Origin: Anaerocolumna cellulosilytica
GTDB taxonomy: Bacteria > Bacillota > Clostridia > Lachnospirales > Lachnospiraceae
DNA: 64,000 bases
Assembly (NCBI RefSeq): GCF_014218335.1
Contig: NZ_AP023367.1
Span: 3,473,501 to 3,537,500, forward strand
Reading direction: 5' to 3'
The notes beneath the pieces are model-generated. The model did no database searches, was not told where the DNA came from, and was given only the letters and a program-made list of their open reading frames with translations. Made by a program: the position numbers and the translations under genes. The number at the start of each line of letters is the position of its first letter. Position 1 is the first letter of the stretch. Shown piece after piece: positions 18,256 to 27,449 of this stretch.

Positions 18256-18834
18256 CTATTTACGTAATCTGGTGTTCTCAAATCGATTCAATGTCTGCAA
18301 GCAATAAATTAGACTGTCAAACCTCGCCTCATAATCACCATCATTTAAAGTGCAATCAATAGACATAGCCATGTCATTTAAGAGCTTTTCCGTAATTTCT
18401 TTTTTCTTCCCTATTAAGATATGTAGCTTATTCTCATAGGTATCTGCATCTAAAAATTCCATCAGCACAGAATTAACACCCAATACCTCCGTTTCTATGG
18501 CAGGTACTGTTTCAACTGCTGTATCCACTATAGCTTGCTGATTTCGGGCTATATCTGTATGTTTTTTCTCCGTAGTCTCTACCGTACCTTCTTTTAGTAG
18601 GCTAACCTGTTCAAACCGATACCTTTGTAAGAGATCCGGATATTTATCCTTATCCACTTCACTTATAAACATAGTAAGCGGTCGTACATATATTCCATAA
18701 TCCCCATACAATGCCTGATACACAACCATATCTTCTCCACTCTCAGAATGCTTAGCCAAGGCAATAATCTGATAAAGCTTATTCTTAAAATGTCTGTAAA
18801 ACTGCCCTGGTTTTGGTATCCTCTCCTGCGCCAA
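18256..18834 (-). CDS. DUF1653 domain protein
   Basis: 192 aa. The N-terminal 65 residues (PKPGQFYRHFKNKLYQIIALA, MVVYQALYGDYGIYVRPLTMF) match the DUF1653 fold, a small barrel-like domain of unknown function. The rest is a variable linker (residues 75-120) and a helical C-terminal part (LMEFLDADTYENKLHIL). No membrane segment. It is in line with the small membrane protein gene 30 bp upstream and the pdp gene further upstream. Confidence 0.75.
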   Translation of the reverse strand: MAQERIPKPGQFYRHFKNKLYQIIALAKHSESGEDMVVYQALYGDYGIYVRPLTMFISEVDKDKYPDLLQRYRFEQVSLLKEGTVETTEKKHTDIARNQQAIVDTAVETVPAIETEVLGVNSVLMEFLDADTYENKLHILIGKKKEITEKLLNDMAMSIDCTLNDGDYEARFDSLIYCLQTLNRFENTRLRK

Positions 18835-18864
18835 TCCTGTCCATCCTTTCCACGATTCAGTTAT

Positions 18865-19203
18865 CTACCCTGCCATTCTCCTATCAATTATTTTTATTAT
18901 GGCAAAACAGCTGACTGTAAGAACAGCCAATATAATAATTGCAACTCCCTGAGGTATGATACTCTGTACAGCTAAGACTTCAGCAGTAACTGCTAAAATC
19001 ATAATAAGTACCTGCAACAGATTCAATAGAACATTTCTATGGCTGGTCTCTTCTATCTGTCTCTCCTTATCATTAGAAACAAATACCATTCTGTTGGCAG
19101 CTTCTTCCGCTATCCGTCTTTCGACAACTTTATGCCGTAACCATTCCTCAAGGCTGTCTTCTGCTATTCCATTTAGCCGTATTTCTTCATGTTCCTTATC
19201 CAA
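18865..19203 (-). CDS. Small two-helix membrane protein of unknown function
   Basis: 112 aa. A charged N-terminal half (DSLEEWLRHKVVERRIAEEAANRM) is predicted to be helical and cytoplasmic. Two hydrophobic helices follow at about residues 61-80 and 84-106, and the protein ends in basic IIDRRMAG. I do not recognise a family. It lies 22 bp downstream of pdp and 30 bp upstream of the DUF1653 gene, so is probably co-transcribed with them. Confidence 0.65.
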   Translation of the reverse strand: MDKEHEEIRLNGIAEDSLEEWLRHKVVERRIAEEAANRMVFVSNDKERQIEETSHRNVLLNLLQVLIMILAVTAEVLAVQSIIPQGVAIIILAVLTVSCFAIIKIIDRRMAG

Positions 19204-19225
19204 TCTTTATCCCCTTCCCATCCGC

Positions 19226-20551
19226 TTAAAACCTGGTCAAACCATCCTTTGTTACAATTCCGTATATATATTTAACTGCTTCGGGCTGCTGTTGATCTAG
19301 GGTATATGCTTTTAGATATCTTGTTGCAGCAGCCGAAACCTTCGCTGCATCGTTACCATACAAGGTCGCAAGTGCTTCTCCTGCCTTTACCTTATCGCCT
19401 AATTTTTTGTGAATGCGAATACCCACACTCAAATCAATTTCGCTATCCTTTGTCTCTCTGCCGCCCCCTAAGACTAAAGAGGTCATACCAATTTCATCCG
19501 TTATAATTCTTGTAACATAGCCGTCCTTATCTGCCAATACTTCTTTTTGTATGGAAGCTTTCGGGAATAATTCCGTATCAAATACTGCACTATCATCACC
19601 ACCCTGGGCACGGACAAATTCAGCTAATTTATTAAGAGCGGTTCGGTCAGCAATCGTTCTCTCAAGCATTTCTCTAGCTTCTTTAACCGTTACTGCTTTC
19701 TTTGCACCATAGAGCATGTAGCTCCCAAGAGTTAAACTAACTTCTAATAGGTCCGCAGGCCCATTTCCCTGTAAAGTCTGAATCGCTTCCGCTACTTCAA
19801 TTGAATTTCCTACTGCATTTCCAAGAGGCTGATTCATATCAGTTATAACAGCATACGTCTCTCTTCCAACACCATTGCCAATCTCGACCATAGCTTCTGC
19901 CAATGCAATTGAATCATCTAAAGTCTTCATAAAAGCCCCGCTGCCGGTTTTAACATCCAGAACAATTACATCTGCCCCGGAAGCAATTTTTTTACTCATA
20001 ATGCTACTTGCAATGAGAGAAATATTATCGACTGTTGCTGTTACATCTCTTAACGCATATATTTTTTTATCTGCCGGCGCTAAATTTGCAGTCTGTCCGA
20101 CAATAGCCATCTTCATTTTATTCACATTTTCAATGAATTTTTCTGTTGGTATAGATGTTGAGAATCCTCTAAAGCTTTCTAACTTATCTATTGTTCCCCC
20201 TGTATGACCCAACCCTCTTCCTGACATTTTTGCAACTGGAATACCCAGCGCAGCTACCATAGGAGATAATACAAGAGAGGTCTTATCACCAACCCCTCCC
20301 GTGCTGTGCTTGTCTACCTTTACGCCATCAATTGCAGATAAATCAAGCATGTCCCCGCTGTGTGCCATTGCCATGGTAAGAGCTATGGTTTCATCTTTAT
20401 CCATTCCTTTTAGGCATACTGCCATTAAAAAAGCAGACATCTGATAATCCTTTATGGCTCCACTGGTAAATCCATCCACAATAAAGTGGATTTCCTCATT
20501 CGTCAAAGTCTCTCCGTATTTCTTTTTACTGATTAAATCATACATATTCAT
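19226..20551 (-). CDS. pdp: Pyrimidine-nucleoside phosphorylase
   Basis: 441 aa, full length for the family. It splits uridine and thymidine with phosphate to the base and (deoxy)ribose-1-phosphate. Family signatures: [22 protein letters not shown] near the start, phosphate-binding [13 protein letters not shown] (about 80-92) and the glycine-rich [17 protein letters not shown] (about 110-126). The C-terminal domain ([23 protein letters not shown] and a lipoyl-like fold) is complete. GGAGGCAACC precedes the ATG. Salvage role; first gene of a likely three-gene transcript. Confidence 0.95.
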   Translation of the reverse strand: MNMYDLISKKKYGETLTNEEIHFIVDGFTSGAIKDYQMSAFLMAVCLKGMDKDETIALTMAMAHSGDMLDLSAIDGVKVDKHSTGGVGDKTSLVLSPMVAALGIPVAKMSGRGLGHTGGTIDKLESFRGFSTSIPTEKFIENVNKMKMAIVGQTANLAPADKKIYALRDVTATVDNISLIASSIMSKKIASGADVIVLDVKTGSGAFMKTLDDSIALAEAMVEIGNGVGRETYAVITDMNQPLGNAVGNSIEVAEAIQTLQGNGPADLLEVSLTLGSYMLYGAKKAVTVKEAREMLERTIADRTALNKLAEFVRAQGGDDSAVFDTELFPKASIQKEVLADKDGYVTRIITDEIGMTSLVLGGGRETKDSEIDLSVGIRIHKKLGDKVKAGEALATLYGNDAAKVSAAATRYLKAYTLDQQQPEAVKYIYGIVTKDGLTRF

Positions 20552-20855
20552 AAGGTTGCCTCCGTTTAAATTCTTGTTTTATTCTCATATTTTTAGAATT
20601 ATTAATTTTATAAGAATTATTAATATATCCGATTTGTATGTTTATCTATCCCATAGTACTATTGATGAATCGTCCTACTTCTTATTATATTAGTTTACAG
20701 AAAATTATTCAACAAATATTCTTTTGTAATGCCTTGCTTTAAACACATTTTTTTGATACTATTATTAAACTATCTTTTTTGTCCCCGGGAATTAATGTAA
20801 TAATTTCATTAAATTTTTCGTCCTGGTCTTGACAAATTCCTTGTATTAGGCTAGC
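20552..20855. other. Gene-free AT-rich gap between divergent pdp and def
   Basis: No open frame or structured RNA is supported here. A second TTGACA occurs at 20829 but has no good -10 box at the right distance. Confidence 0.5.
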
Positions 20856-20884
20856 TTGACACATGTAATTACCTGTGATATATT
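20856..20884 (+). promoter_or_regulatory. Sigma-A promoter for the leader peptide-def unit
   Basis: TTGACA (20856-20861), 17 bp, TATATT (20879-20884). Predicted leader to the small frame at 21021 is about 130 nt. Confidence 0.7.
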
Positions 20885-21020
20885 TGCGTAAGGTTTACAT
20901 TACAGTTCAATAGTTTAACATACAAACGAATAGGAACTGTCATGAATAACAGTATAAAGAATTATGGGAGACAATGGGGCTTATGTCCAAGATATATATG
21001 TTCCATTGAGGAGGTTTATT

Positions 21021-21086
21021 ATGTTCCTAGAAAGTAAGAGAAAGGCAAAAGCACAGCTTAGCAGAGGTATATCAACATGGCATTAA
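21021..21086 (+). CDS. 21-aa leader peptide overlapping def
   Basis: A small open frame starting MFLESKRKAKAQ, strongly basic, with a better ribosome binding site (GAGGAGG, 21008-21014) than def itself. Its TAA at 21084-21086 lies 10 nt inside def in another frame, so ribosomes finishing it are placed on the def start codon. The arrangement suggests translational coupling. No homologue is known to me. Confidence 0.5.
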   Translation: MFLESKRKAKAQLSRGISTWH

Positions 21087-21529
21087 GACTAATACGATTA
21101 AACGACGACCCTACTTTACGAAAGAAATGCAGACCAGTAGAAATAGTTGATGATAAAATTCGTCAATTGCTGGATGATATGGCGGAGACTATGTATGACG
21201 CTGATTTCAGCGAAGGATTATCTGCTCCCCAGATTGGCGTTTTAAAGCGACTGGTAGTGATTGATATGGGACAAGGTTTGATAAAACTGGTTAATCCTGT
21301 TATCGTTGAAAAAACAGGCACTCAGGTAGTTACAGAAGGCTGTTTAAGTTTACCCGGTACCTGGGGAAATCTAGAGCGTCCTTCTAAAATAGTAGTGAAT
21401 GCTTTAGATGAGAATGGAAAAGAGATAACTCTCACTGCCACAGGAGACATGGCAAAATGCCTTTGCCATGAAATAGATCATTTGGATGGTGTCCTTTTTA
21501 CAGATTTCGTTACAGAATATCTGGATTAA
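21077..21529 (+). CDS. def: Peptide deformylase
   Basis: 150 aa. Removes the formyl group from nascent protein N-termini using a bound metal ion. All three motifs are seen: GLSAPQIGV (motif 1, about 44-52), EGCLSLPG with the metal-binding Cys (motif 2, about 89-96) and HEIDHLDG with two metal-binding His and catalytic Glu (motif 3, about 130-137). Length is that of compact type I/II-like Clostridial enzymes. AGAGG lies 10 nt before the ATG, within the small leader frame that overlaps it. Confidence 0.95.
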   Translation: MALRLIRLNDDPTLRKKCRPVEIVDDKIRQLLDDMAETMYDADFSEGLSAPQIGVLKRLVVIDMGQGLIKLVNPVIVEKTGTQVVTEGCLSLPGTWGNLERPSKIVVNALDENGKEITLTATGDMAKCLCHEIDHLDGVLFTDFVTEYLD

Positions 21530-21580
21530 CAGCACTTTTTTGCCTTATATTTACAGTTTTATGCATAAATATAAATTTTG

Positions 21581-21609
21581 TTGACTTAAGGGAAAAATAA
21601 GTTTAAAAT
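21581..21609 (+). promoter_or_regulatory. Sigma-A promoter for DAHP synthase
   Basis: TTGACT (21581-21586), 17 bp, TAAAAT (21604-21609), about 33 nt before the ATG with AAAGGAG between. Confidence 0.65.
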
Positions 21610-21642
21610 GCTTTTATATGCTAAAGCGAAAGGAGTATCCAA

Positions 21643-22671
21643 ATGAGTTTTAATATTATCAAAAAAGTTATATCTCCCTCTGAGCTGTTAAGTACGTATC
21701 CTTTAACCGCAAAAGATATCTTAGTAAAACAAGAAAGAGACAGGCAGATAAAAGATGTTTTTACGGGTAATTCTGATAAATTTATTGTTATAATTGGCCC
21801 TTGCTCCGCTGACAATGAGGATTCTGTCTTAGATTATATCAACAGACTTGCTAGAGTACAGGAAAAAGTAAAGGATAAGCTGATACTGATTCCCAGAATC
21901 TATACCAATAAACCCAGAACTACCGGTGAAGGTTATAAAGGAATCGCACATCAGCCCGATCCTGAAAAAGAACCGGATTTACAGGAAGGCTTAATAGCCA
22001 TGAGAAAAATTCATCTGCGTGCCATAGCTGAAACCGGACTGACAGCAGCCGATGAGATGCTATACCCGGAGAATTGGCCTTACGTAGAAGATATCCTTTC
22101 CTATGTAGCAGTTGGTGCCAGGTCTGTTGAGGACCAGCAGCACCGCCTTACCATCAGCGGTATGGATTGTCCGGCCGGTATGAAAAATCCTACCAGCGGA
22201 GATTTTTCTGTTATGCTAAACTCCTGCGTTGCAGCACAAGCAAACCATACCTTCCTATACCGTGCTTACGAAGTAGAGACAAGCGGTAACCCGCTTGCAC
22301 ATGCTATCTTAAGAGGTGCGGTAAATAAGCATGGACAGTCTATCCCAAACTATCATTACGAAGATCTTGTACATCTTCTAGAGATGTATAATCAAAGAGA
22401 TTTGGCAAATCCGGCTGTTATTGTCGATGCAAACCATGCCAATTCCAATAAATTATATTCCGAACAGCCCCGTATTGTTGGTGAAGTACTTCATAGCCGT
22501 CAGGTTAATTCTGAACTTGCAAAATTAGTAAAAGGTGTGATGATTGAAAGTTATATTGAATCGGGTAGTCAGAAAATATCCGAACATATTTACGGAAAAT
22601 CCATTACAGATGCTTGCCTTGGCTGGGAAGAATCAGAGAAATTACTGTATTATATTGCAGATCGTATATAG
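21643..22671 (+). CDS. 3-deoxy-7-phosphoheptulonate synthase, AroG/AroF/AroH type
   Basis: 342 aa. Joins phosphoenolpyruvate and erythrose-4-phosphate, the first step of the shikimate pathway. The class I type Ia signatures are IGPCSADN (about 52-59), PRIYTNKPRTTGEGYKGI (about 86-103), VGARSVEDQQHR and GMDCPAGMKNPTSG (phosphate and substrate site), and VDANHANSNK (metal ligands). Single-gene transcript with its own promoter and terminator. Feedback specificity (Phe, Tyr or Trp) cannot be told. No T-box or attenuator is visible in the 33-nt leader. Confidence 0.95.
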   Translation: MSFNIIKKVISPSELLSTYPLTAKDILVKQERDRQIKDVFTGNSDKFIVIIGPCSADNEDSVLDYINRLARVQEKVKDKLILIPRIYTNKPRTTGEGYKGIAHQPDPEKEPDLQEGLIAMRKIHLRAIAETGLTAADEMLYPENWPYVEDILSYVAVGARSVEDQQHRLTISGMDCPAGMKNPTSGDFSVMLNSCVAAQANHTFLYRAYEVETSGNPLAHAILRGAVNKHGQSIPNYHYEDLVHLLEMYNQRDLANPAVIVDANHANSNKLYSEQPRIVGEVLHSRQVNSELAKLVKGVMIESYIESGSQKISEHIYGKSITDACLGWEESEKLLYYIADRI

Positions 22672-22678
22672 AATTTAC

Positions 22679-22715
22679 AAAAAAGAAGCATTGATTCCAT
22701 CAACGCTTCTTTTTT
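22679..22715 (+). terminator. Rho-independent terminator after DAHP synthase
   Basis: AAAAGAAGC pairs with GCTTCTTTT, with an inner TTGAT/ATCAA stem and a T run. Eight bases after the stop codon. Confidence 0.88.
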
Positions 22716-22795
22716 AGTATATAAATTATTGTATTAAGCTAATGTATAAATTATGTTTAATTATGCACTTTTAGGAATAAGCTTCACACTATCGA

Positions 22796-23692
22796 TTATA
22801 ACTCTAAATTAGCTCTGGGATGAGATTGGGCATAAACTTCTGTAATCTTACGTGTGCGGTTCTGCATATACAACTGCGTGGTTGATATATCCGAATGTCC
22901 CATAAACTCCTGTAGACTCTTTAAATCCGCCCCATTTTCCATCATATGAACCGCAAAAGAATTCCTTAGAACCTGAGGTGTTATATCATCTTGTATTCCC
23001 GCGCTGCGTCCATATCCTTTGATGATTTTCCAAAAACCTTGTCTGCTCATAGGTTCTCCGGACAAATTGGTAAAACAGTAATTTGTCTCAATTGCTCCAA
23101 GCAACTCACCTCTGGTCTGTTTTAAATATTTTTCCAAGGCTTGTTTAGCCATAGTACCAAATGGTATCATTCGTTCTTTATTTCCATTGCAGCAACGGAT
23201 AAACTTACCTTTTAGATGAATGTCCTCTATCTTAATAGCTATCAATTCAGATACTCTTATTCCGGTGGCATATAATAATTCCAGCATTGCCTTGTCTCGA
23301 ATGCCCTTTAGCGTATCCGTGTCCGGTTGGTTAAGCAAGTCATTTACCTGATCTGTTGTTAAAGTATGGGGGGCTTTTTTCTCCACCTTAGGCGCTCTCA
23401 TTCGCTCAGATGGATCTTCCTGTATTATCCCCTTTTTAATCATATATAAAACAAATGCTTTGATTGAAGCTATGTTTCTTGAGACAGTAGCCGGCGACAT
23501 GCCTTCCCGCTCCATGTTTAATATGTAAGAATTTAAGCTTGTTTCATTAATTTTCCCTGTTTCAGTAATGTTCAGGCTATTTAAGTATCTTATCAACTTT
23601 ATCAAGTCATTCTGATATGACATAATCGTATTGGCAGAAGCTTTTTTAACCTCTGACATATAATTTATAAATTCCTGCAACGCGGCCTTCAT
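22796..23692 (-). CDS. XerC/XerD-like tyrosine recombinase with a changed HxxR motif
   Basis: 298 aa from the preferred ATG at 23692 (GGGAG 7 nt upstream); an upstream in-frame ATG at 23734 would add a peptide encoded by a stem-loop and is less likely. N-terminal SAM-like core-binding domain (1-100), then the catalytic domain: Arg in ATGIRVSELIAI, Lys in NGNKERMIPF, third-motif GHSDIST and Tyr in TTQLYMQ. In the HxxR motif the His is Gln (TPQVLRNSF instead of SPHxLRHxF), confirmed in the bases (CAG). Chromosome-dimer resolution is the family role, but the Gln leaves activity uncertain. spoIIM, NUDIX and xer genes are common neighbours in Clostridia. Confidence 0.8.
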   Translation of the reverse strand: MKAALQEFINYMSEVKKASANTIMSYQNDLIKLIRYLNSLNITETGKINETSLNSYILNMEREGMSPATVSRNIASIKAFVLYMIKKGIIQEDPSERMRAPKVEKKAPHTLTTDQVNDLLNQPDTDTLKGIRDKAMLELLYATGIRVSELIAIKIEDIHLKGKFIRCCNGNKERMIPFGTMAKQALEKYLKQTRGELLGAIETNYCFTNLSGEPMSRQGFWKIIKGYGRSAGIQDDITPQVLRNSFAVHMMENGADLKSLQEFMGHSDISTTQLYMQNRTRKITEVYAQSHPRANLEL

Positions 23693-23705
23693 ATAAACTC
23701 CCATC

Positions 23706-23724
23706 TGTGTACTTTTAGTACACA
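23706..23724 (-). promoter_or_regulatory. SD-linked stem-loop 1 (xer-like gene)
   Basis: On the minus strand TGTGTACT-AAA-AGTACACA, a perfect 8-bp hairpin, is followed directly by GATGGGAG, the ribosome binding site of the gene. Member of a six-copy family in this window. Confidence 0.65.
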
Positions 23725-23942
23725 TAAAAATCAAGTTAAACCTAACTCTCTTTGTACTCCCTCAGTACGAAAGGAAAGCGTCAGCTCTTTTGTAACTTAT
23801 ATAGTAATTTCCTTGTATAGTAACTAATCCACAAAAGAATCTCAAGTATTCATTATCTAACATTATAAAGATAACTTATGATAAATGCAAACCCTATTTC
23901 ATCAATTTACATAACATATTCTTCTTGTATTGTAATAAATTA

Positions 23943-24548
23943 TTAAAATAATACCAGAATTTTTTTCAATAATGCCGAACCTACATAGGTTTCCAGTAAA
24001 CAACCCAAAAATAGAGCAAACCCAAGAAAAAGAACTAAAACTATCGTCCTTATTATTTTTTCAGATTTACCCTTTTTACTCAAATTATCATAATGAAGGC
24101 TGCGACATAGCCAAAAACCTCCTCTTAAACACAAAAATGCTACCGGTAAGTATAAAAGGTAGTGAGGGAACGTATATCCAAAGATAAGTAAAACCCCTTT
24201 CAGGCCATACTTTGAAATTAGAACCGTTACAAAAAAGCTACCCTGGAATCCACAGTATAAAATACTGAGTGCTATATAGGGAAGTCCGAGAACTGTGGCA
24301 GAAACAATCCAAAACAATACAAAAGGCTGAAAGATATTCCAAAGAACATAGCCAAATAAAACAGATTCATCAATTGCAGAATTTTTTATCTTATTAATAT
24401 AATCAACATCCAGAATACTAATGCTGTCCCAATAATATTCCCGGAAAACTTTTGCGAACACAAAGCCGCAGATTACTCCAATAACCAGCAGTACCAGCCC
24501 AAATTTCACTTCACCAAGCTTTCTTAATTGCATTTTGATAAAATTCAC
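23943..24548 (-). CDS. spoIIM: Stage II sporulation protein M
   Basis: 201 aa membrane protein. SpoIIM works with SpoIID and SpoIIP in the peptidoglycan-degrading complex that drives engulfment of the forespore. Five hydrophobic segments are visible (about 17-34, 67-90, 95-120, 125-150, 170-190), with the family pattern of a first helix after a short basic tail (QLRKLGEVKFGLVLLVIGVICG) and YTFPHYLLYLPVAFLCLRGG near residue 125. The neighbours (xer-like gene and NUDIX gene) match the usual Clostridial order. A mother-cell sigma-E promoter is expected upstream but I cannot identify it with confidence. Confidence 0.88.
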   Translation of the reverse strand: MNFIKMQLRKLGEVKFGLVLLVIGVICGFVFAKVFREYYWDSISILDVDYINKIKNSAIDESVLFGYVLWNIFQPFVLFWIVSATVLGLPYIALSILYCGFQGSFFVTVLISKYGLKGVLLIFGYTFPHYLLYLPVAFLCLRGGFWLCRSLHYDNLSKKGKSEKIIRTIVLVLFLGFALFLGCLLETYVGSALLKKILVLF

Positions 24549-24669
24549 GGTATCACCTGTTCCTTTCCCTGACAGTAAACAGCTAAAGGCTTAGACATTC
24601 CTTCTGTTACCATAAACATATGATAAAACACAAAAAATAATTACCTTAAAGTAAAGCACATCAAATAAA

Positions 24670-24709
24670 CTGCTGTCATTTTGACTCGGATGAATCAAAA
24701 GGACAGCAG
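24670..24709 (-). terminator. Terminator after the NUDIX gene
   Basis: CTGCTGTCATTTTGA (24670-24684) pairs with TCAAAAGGACAGCAG (24695-24709) with one mismatch; on the minus strand it is followed by GTTTATTT. Confidence 0.6.
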
Positions 24710-24751
24710 CTATAATTGTAATAATCAAGTATTCTATTTATATTAAAATAT

Positions 24752-25294
24752 TTATAGGCCCACTTTAGTCTTATAAGCTAGTATTGCTGCTATGGTTTTA
24801 GCATCTTCGATGGTACCGTCAAAGATAAACTGAACCAGTTCTGCAAGACTATAACGTTCTATGGTCACAAACTCATCTTCATCAAGATTTTGCCTGGTAG
24901 GAATCAAATCTTTGGTATAAAAAATTCCGATTTTTTCATTACAGAACGCCACTGTAGTGTATAAATCAAAAAGATGCTCTACCTTATCCGAACGATAGCC
25001 GGTCTCTTCCTCTAATTCTCTGGCAGCACAGCTCTTCATATCCTCACCGGGATTTAAGCCACCGGCAGGAATCTCTAACGTATATTTTTCAACTGCATTC
25101 CGGTACTGTCTAACCATAATAATCTTTCCTTCAGCATCCACCGGTACAATAGCAGCCGCACCTTTGTGGTGGATATAATCCCAGTCCGCTGTCTTTCCGT
25201 TTGGCAGACTCATGGTATCCGTATAAACATCAATAATATGTCCCTTATGTACCGGAACACGTTTTAGTCTTTTATATTCCTTTGTCTCTTTCAT
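24752..25294 (-). CDS. NUDIX hydrolase, ADP-ribose pyrophosphatase type
   Basis: 180 aa. The NUDIX box is complete (GGLNPGEDMKSCAARELEEETGY, about 76-98, with the metal-binding REEEE-type cluster in RELEEETG). The preceding IMVRQYRNAVEKYTLEIPAG (about 57-76) is the pattern of ADP-ribose pyrophosphatases (NudF/YqkG type), which split ADP-ribose to AMP and ribose-5-phosphate. Cytoplasmic. The gene has a stem-loop of the SD-linked family just before its start. Confidence 0.9.
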   Translation of the reverse strand: MKETKEYKRLKRVPVHKGHIIDVYTDTMSLPNGKTADWDYIHHKGAAAIVPVDAEGKIIMVRQYRNAVEKYTLEIPAGGLNPGEDMKSCAARELEEETGYRSDKVEHLFDLYTTVAFCNEKIGIFYTKDLIPTRQNLDEDEFVTIERYSLAELVQFIFDGTIEDAKTIAAILAYKTKVGL

Positions 25295-25307
25295 GCTTAT
25301 TCCTATC

Positions 25308-25325
25308 TGCGTGCTTTAGCGCGCA
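25308..25325 (-). promoter_or_regulatory. SD-linked stem-loop 2 (NUDIX gene)
   Basis: Minus strand TGCGCGCT-AA-AGCACGCA (8 bp with one G-T pair) followed by GATAGGAA before the ATG at 25294. Confidence 0.6.
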
Positions 25326-25412
25326 CTCAAATTAATCGTTGAAAGTAATTTTCTTTTAATTCTACACCCATAACATATCACCGGCTTACCTGTAATACTA
25401 TAATAACATATT

Positions 25413-26213
25413 CTATTTTTCCATATTAATTGCTTTGTTATAACAAGCATCTGTCGCTTTGATTACAGCATTTCGAAAACCATATTCCTCTAAGGCTGCC
25501 ACCGCTTCAATCGTTGTTCCCCCCGGTGAACATACCTGATCCTTTAACCTGCCGGGATGCTCCTTGGTCTCCATTACCATCTTAGCTGCTCCATATACCG
25601 ATTGAGCAACCAGTTCATATGCCTTATCTCTTGGAATACCATATTTAACCACGCTGTCTGCTAAGGCTTCAATAAGCATATATACATAAGCAGGAGAACT
25701 GCCGTTGGCACAGATAACCGCATTCATCAAACTTTCATCAAAGATCTGATACTTCCCAAAAGAAGTAAAAAAGCGGTCTAATACTGCCTTCTCCTCCTCT
25801 GTAAAAGTATCCTTGGAGTAACATACCCCCGTCATTCCCTCATCCACCAATGCAGGCGTATTCGGCATGGAACGCACGACTCTAACAAAACTGCCCAGTC
25901 CTTTTTTAATATCCTCAATGGTAATTCCAGCAGCTATGGAAATTATGACATGCTCTTTGGTGATTAAACCTTTTATCTCCTCGTAGATAGCCTGAAAAAA
26001 CTGAGGTTTTACTGCTAAAACTACATATTTACAGGTTCCGGCAATGCTTTTATTATCCTCAAGAAAGGAAAGTCCGGTTCTTGCACTTACTGACTCACAT
26101 CGTTCCTTACTTGCACTTGTAAAGGTAACTTGTTCAGAACCAAATACTTTTGCTACACCACGCAACATGGGATAACCCATATTTCCGGCTCCTATAAATC
26201 CTATTTTATCCAT
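25413..26213 (-). CDS. proC: Pyrroline-5-carboxylate reductase
   Basis: 266 aa. Last step of proline synthesis, reducing pyrroline-5-carboxylate with NAD(P)H. The nucleotide-binding motif is at the start (MDKIGFIGAGNMGYPML), VLAVKPQ and IISIAAGI follow, then VRSMPNTPALVDEGMTG, and the C-terminal catalytic signature DQVCSPGGTTIEAVAALE (about 229-246). The other proline genes, proB and proA, lie 30 kb away in this window. The gene follows the aminotransferase by 39 bp and may share its transcript. Confidence 0.95.
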   Translation of the reverse strand: MDKIGFIGAGNMGYPMLRGVAKVFGSEQVTFTSASKERCESVSARTGLSFLEDNKSIAGTCKYVVLAVKPQFFQAIYEEIKGLITKEHVIISIAAGITIEDIKKGLGSFVRVVRSMPNTPALVDEGMTGVCYSKDTFTEEEKAVLDRFFTSFGKYQIFDESLMNAVICANGSSPAYVYMLIEALADSVVKYGIPRDKAYELVAQSVYGAAKMVMETKEHPGRLKDQVCSPGGTTIEAVAALEEYGFRNAVIKATDACYNKAINMEK

Positions 26214-26232
26214 TCAAGCCTCCATTTCTGCA

Positions 26233-26247
26233 AAACATTTTATGTTT
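26233..26247 (-). promoter_or_regulatory. SD-linked stem-loop 3 (proC)
   Basis: Minus strand AAACAT-AAA-ATGTTT hairpin, then TTGCAGAAATGGAGG before the proC ATG at 26213. Weak AT stem, but the same order of parts as the other five copies. Confidence 0.45.
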
Positions 26248-26252
26248 AAATC

Positions 26253-27449
26253 TTAAAGTAATTTTAAAAATTTTTCAATACGGTCTAAGCCCTTTTCAAT
26301 GTTCTGCATACTAATAGCATAGGATAAACGAACATGGTCGTCAAATCCAAAATCGCCACAAGGGATAACTGCAACCAGAAAATCATTGATAAGGATTTCT
26401 GCCAGCTTATCGGTAGTTCCAATAACTGCACCCTTGTATACTTTCGTTAGCACCTCGCTAAAGTCCACAAACAGATAAAAAGCCCCTTGAGGGGTCAATG
26501 CATCTATCAAAGGCATAGCCGCGACCCTGCTGACCATATACTGCCTTCTCTTATCAAATTCGTTATTCATTGTAAATACCGTTTCCTGTGTACCATTTAA
26601 AGCTTCTGTTGCTGCTTTTTGGGCAATGGAGTTTGCATTAGAGGTCTGATGACTTTGGATACTGTTCATTAGTTTTGCTATTTCTACCGAGGAGCCTGTA
26701 TAGCCAATTCTCCAGCCAGTCATAGCATAGCTTTTGGATACTCCGCTACAGGTTATGGTTCTTTTATATATTTCATCATTTAAGGAGGCAATGCTTATCT
26801 GCTCGCTATCTCCATAAACCAAATTCTCATACATTTCATCTGCTATAACATATATATCATTTTTGATTGCAACTTCTGCAATTGCTTCTAATTCACTTCT
26901 TGTATAAATCATACCAGTAGGATTATTGGGCGTATTTAGTATCAGTGCCTTTGTCTTTTCATTACAGGCTTCTTCAATTTGTTTAGCGGTTACTTTATAA
27001 CTCTGTTCTTTAGAAGCTCTTACAAATACCGGTACACCGTCAGCCAATTTAACAATCTCTGGATAACTTAACCAATATGGTGACGGTATAATTACTTCAT
27101 CTCCTAAATTTAAGATTGCTTCAAATATGTTCGTAAGTGAATGTTTTCCTCCATTACTGATAACAATTTGATTCGTTCCATATTCTAAGTTGTTAAACGT
27201 TTTAAATTTCTTACATACTGCTTTTTTTAATTCTTCTGTACCCGATACAGGAGTATATTTGGTAAAACCGTCATGGATTGCTCTAATTGCAGCATCGTTG
27301 ATATTATCAGGAGTGTTAAAATCCGGCTCACCTGCCCCGAACCCGACTATGTCCAACCCTTGTAATTTTAACTCCTTCGCCCTAGCTGTAATTGCAAGTG
27401 TTGAGGACGGCTTTACTGCCTGCGCTTTTCTTGATAACTCTAATGACAT
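26253..27449 (-). CDS. PLP-dependent aminotransferase, class I (aspartate aminotransferase-like)
   Basis: 398 aa from ATG 27449, which has AAGGAGG 6 nt upstream; the in-frame start 27 nt earlier is less likely. Fold type I features: substrate-binding GAGEPDFNTP (about 37-46), NGGKHSL, PSPYWLSYPEIV, LNTPNNPTGMIY, cofactor-binding ADEMYE, and Schiff-base Lys in SGVSKSYAMTGWRIGY (about 232-247). The sequence class is aspartate/prephenate-type subgroup Ib. Probable role is transfer of amino groups between aspartate and 2-oxoglutarate; other substrates are possible. Confidence 0.9.
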   Translation of the reverse strand: MSLELSRKAQAVKPSSTLAITARAKELKLQGLDIVGFGAGEPDFNTPDNINDAAIRAIHDGFTKYTPVSGTEELKKAVCKKFKTFNNLEYGTNQIVISNGGKHSLTNIFEAILNLGDEVIIPSPYWLSYPEIVKLADGVPVFVRASKEQSYKVTAKQIEEACNEKTKALILNTPNNPTGMIYTRSELEAIAEVAIKNDIYVIADEMYENLVYGDSEQISIASLNDEIYKRTITCSGVSKSYAMTGWRIGYTGSSVEIAKLMNSIQSHQTSNANSIAQKAATEALNGTQETVFTMNNEFDKRRQYMVSRVAAMPLIDALTPQGAFYLFVDFSEVLTKVYKGAVIGTTDKLAEILINDFLVAVIPCGDFGFDDHVRLSYAISMQNIEKGLDRIEKFLKLL

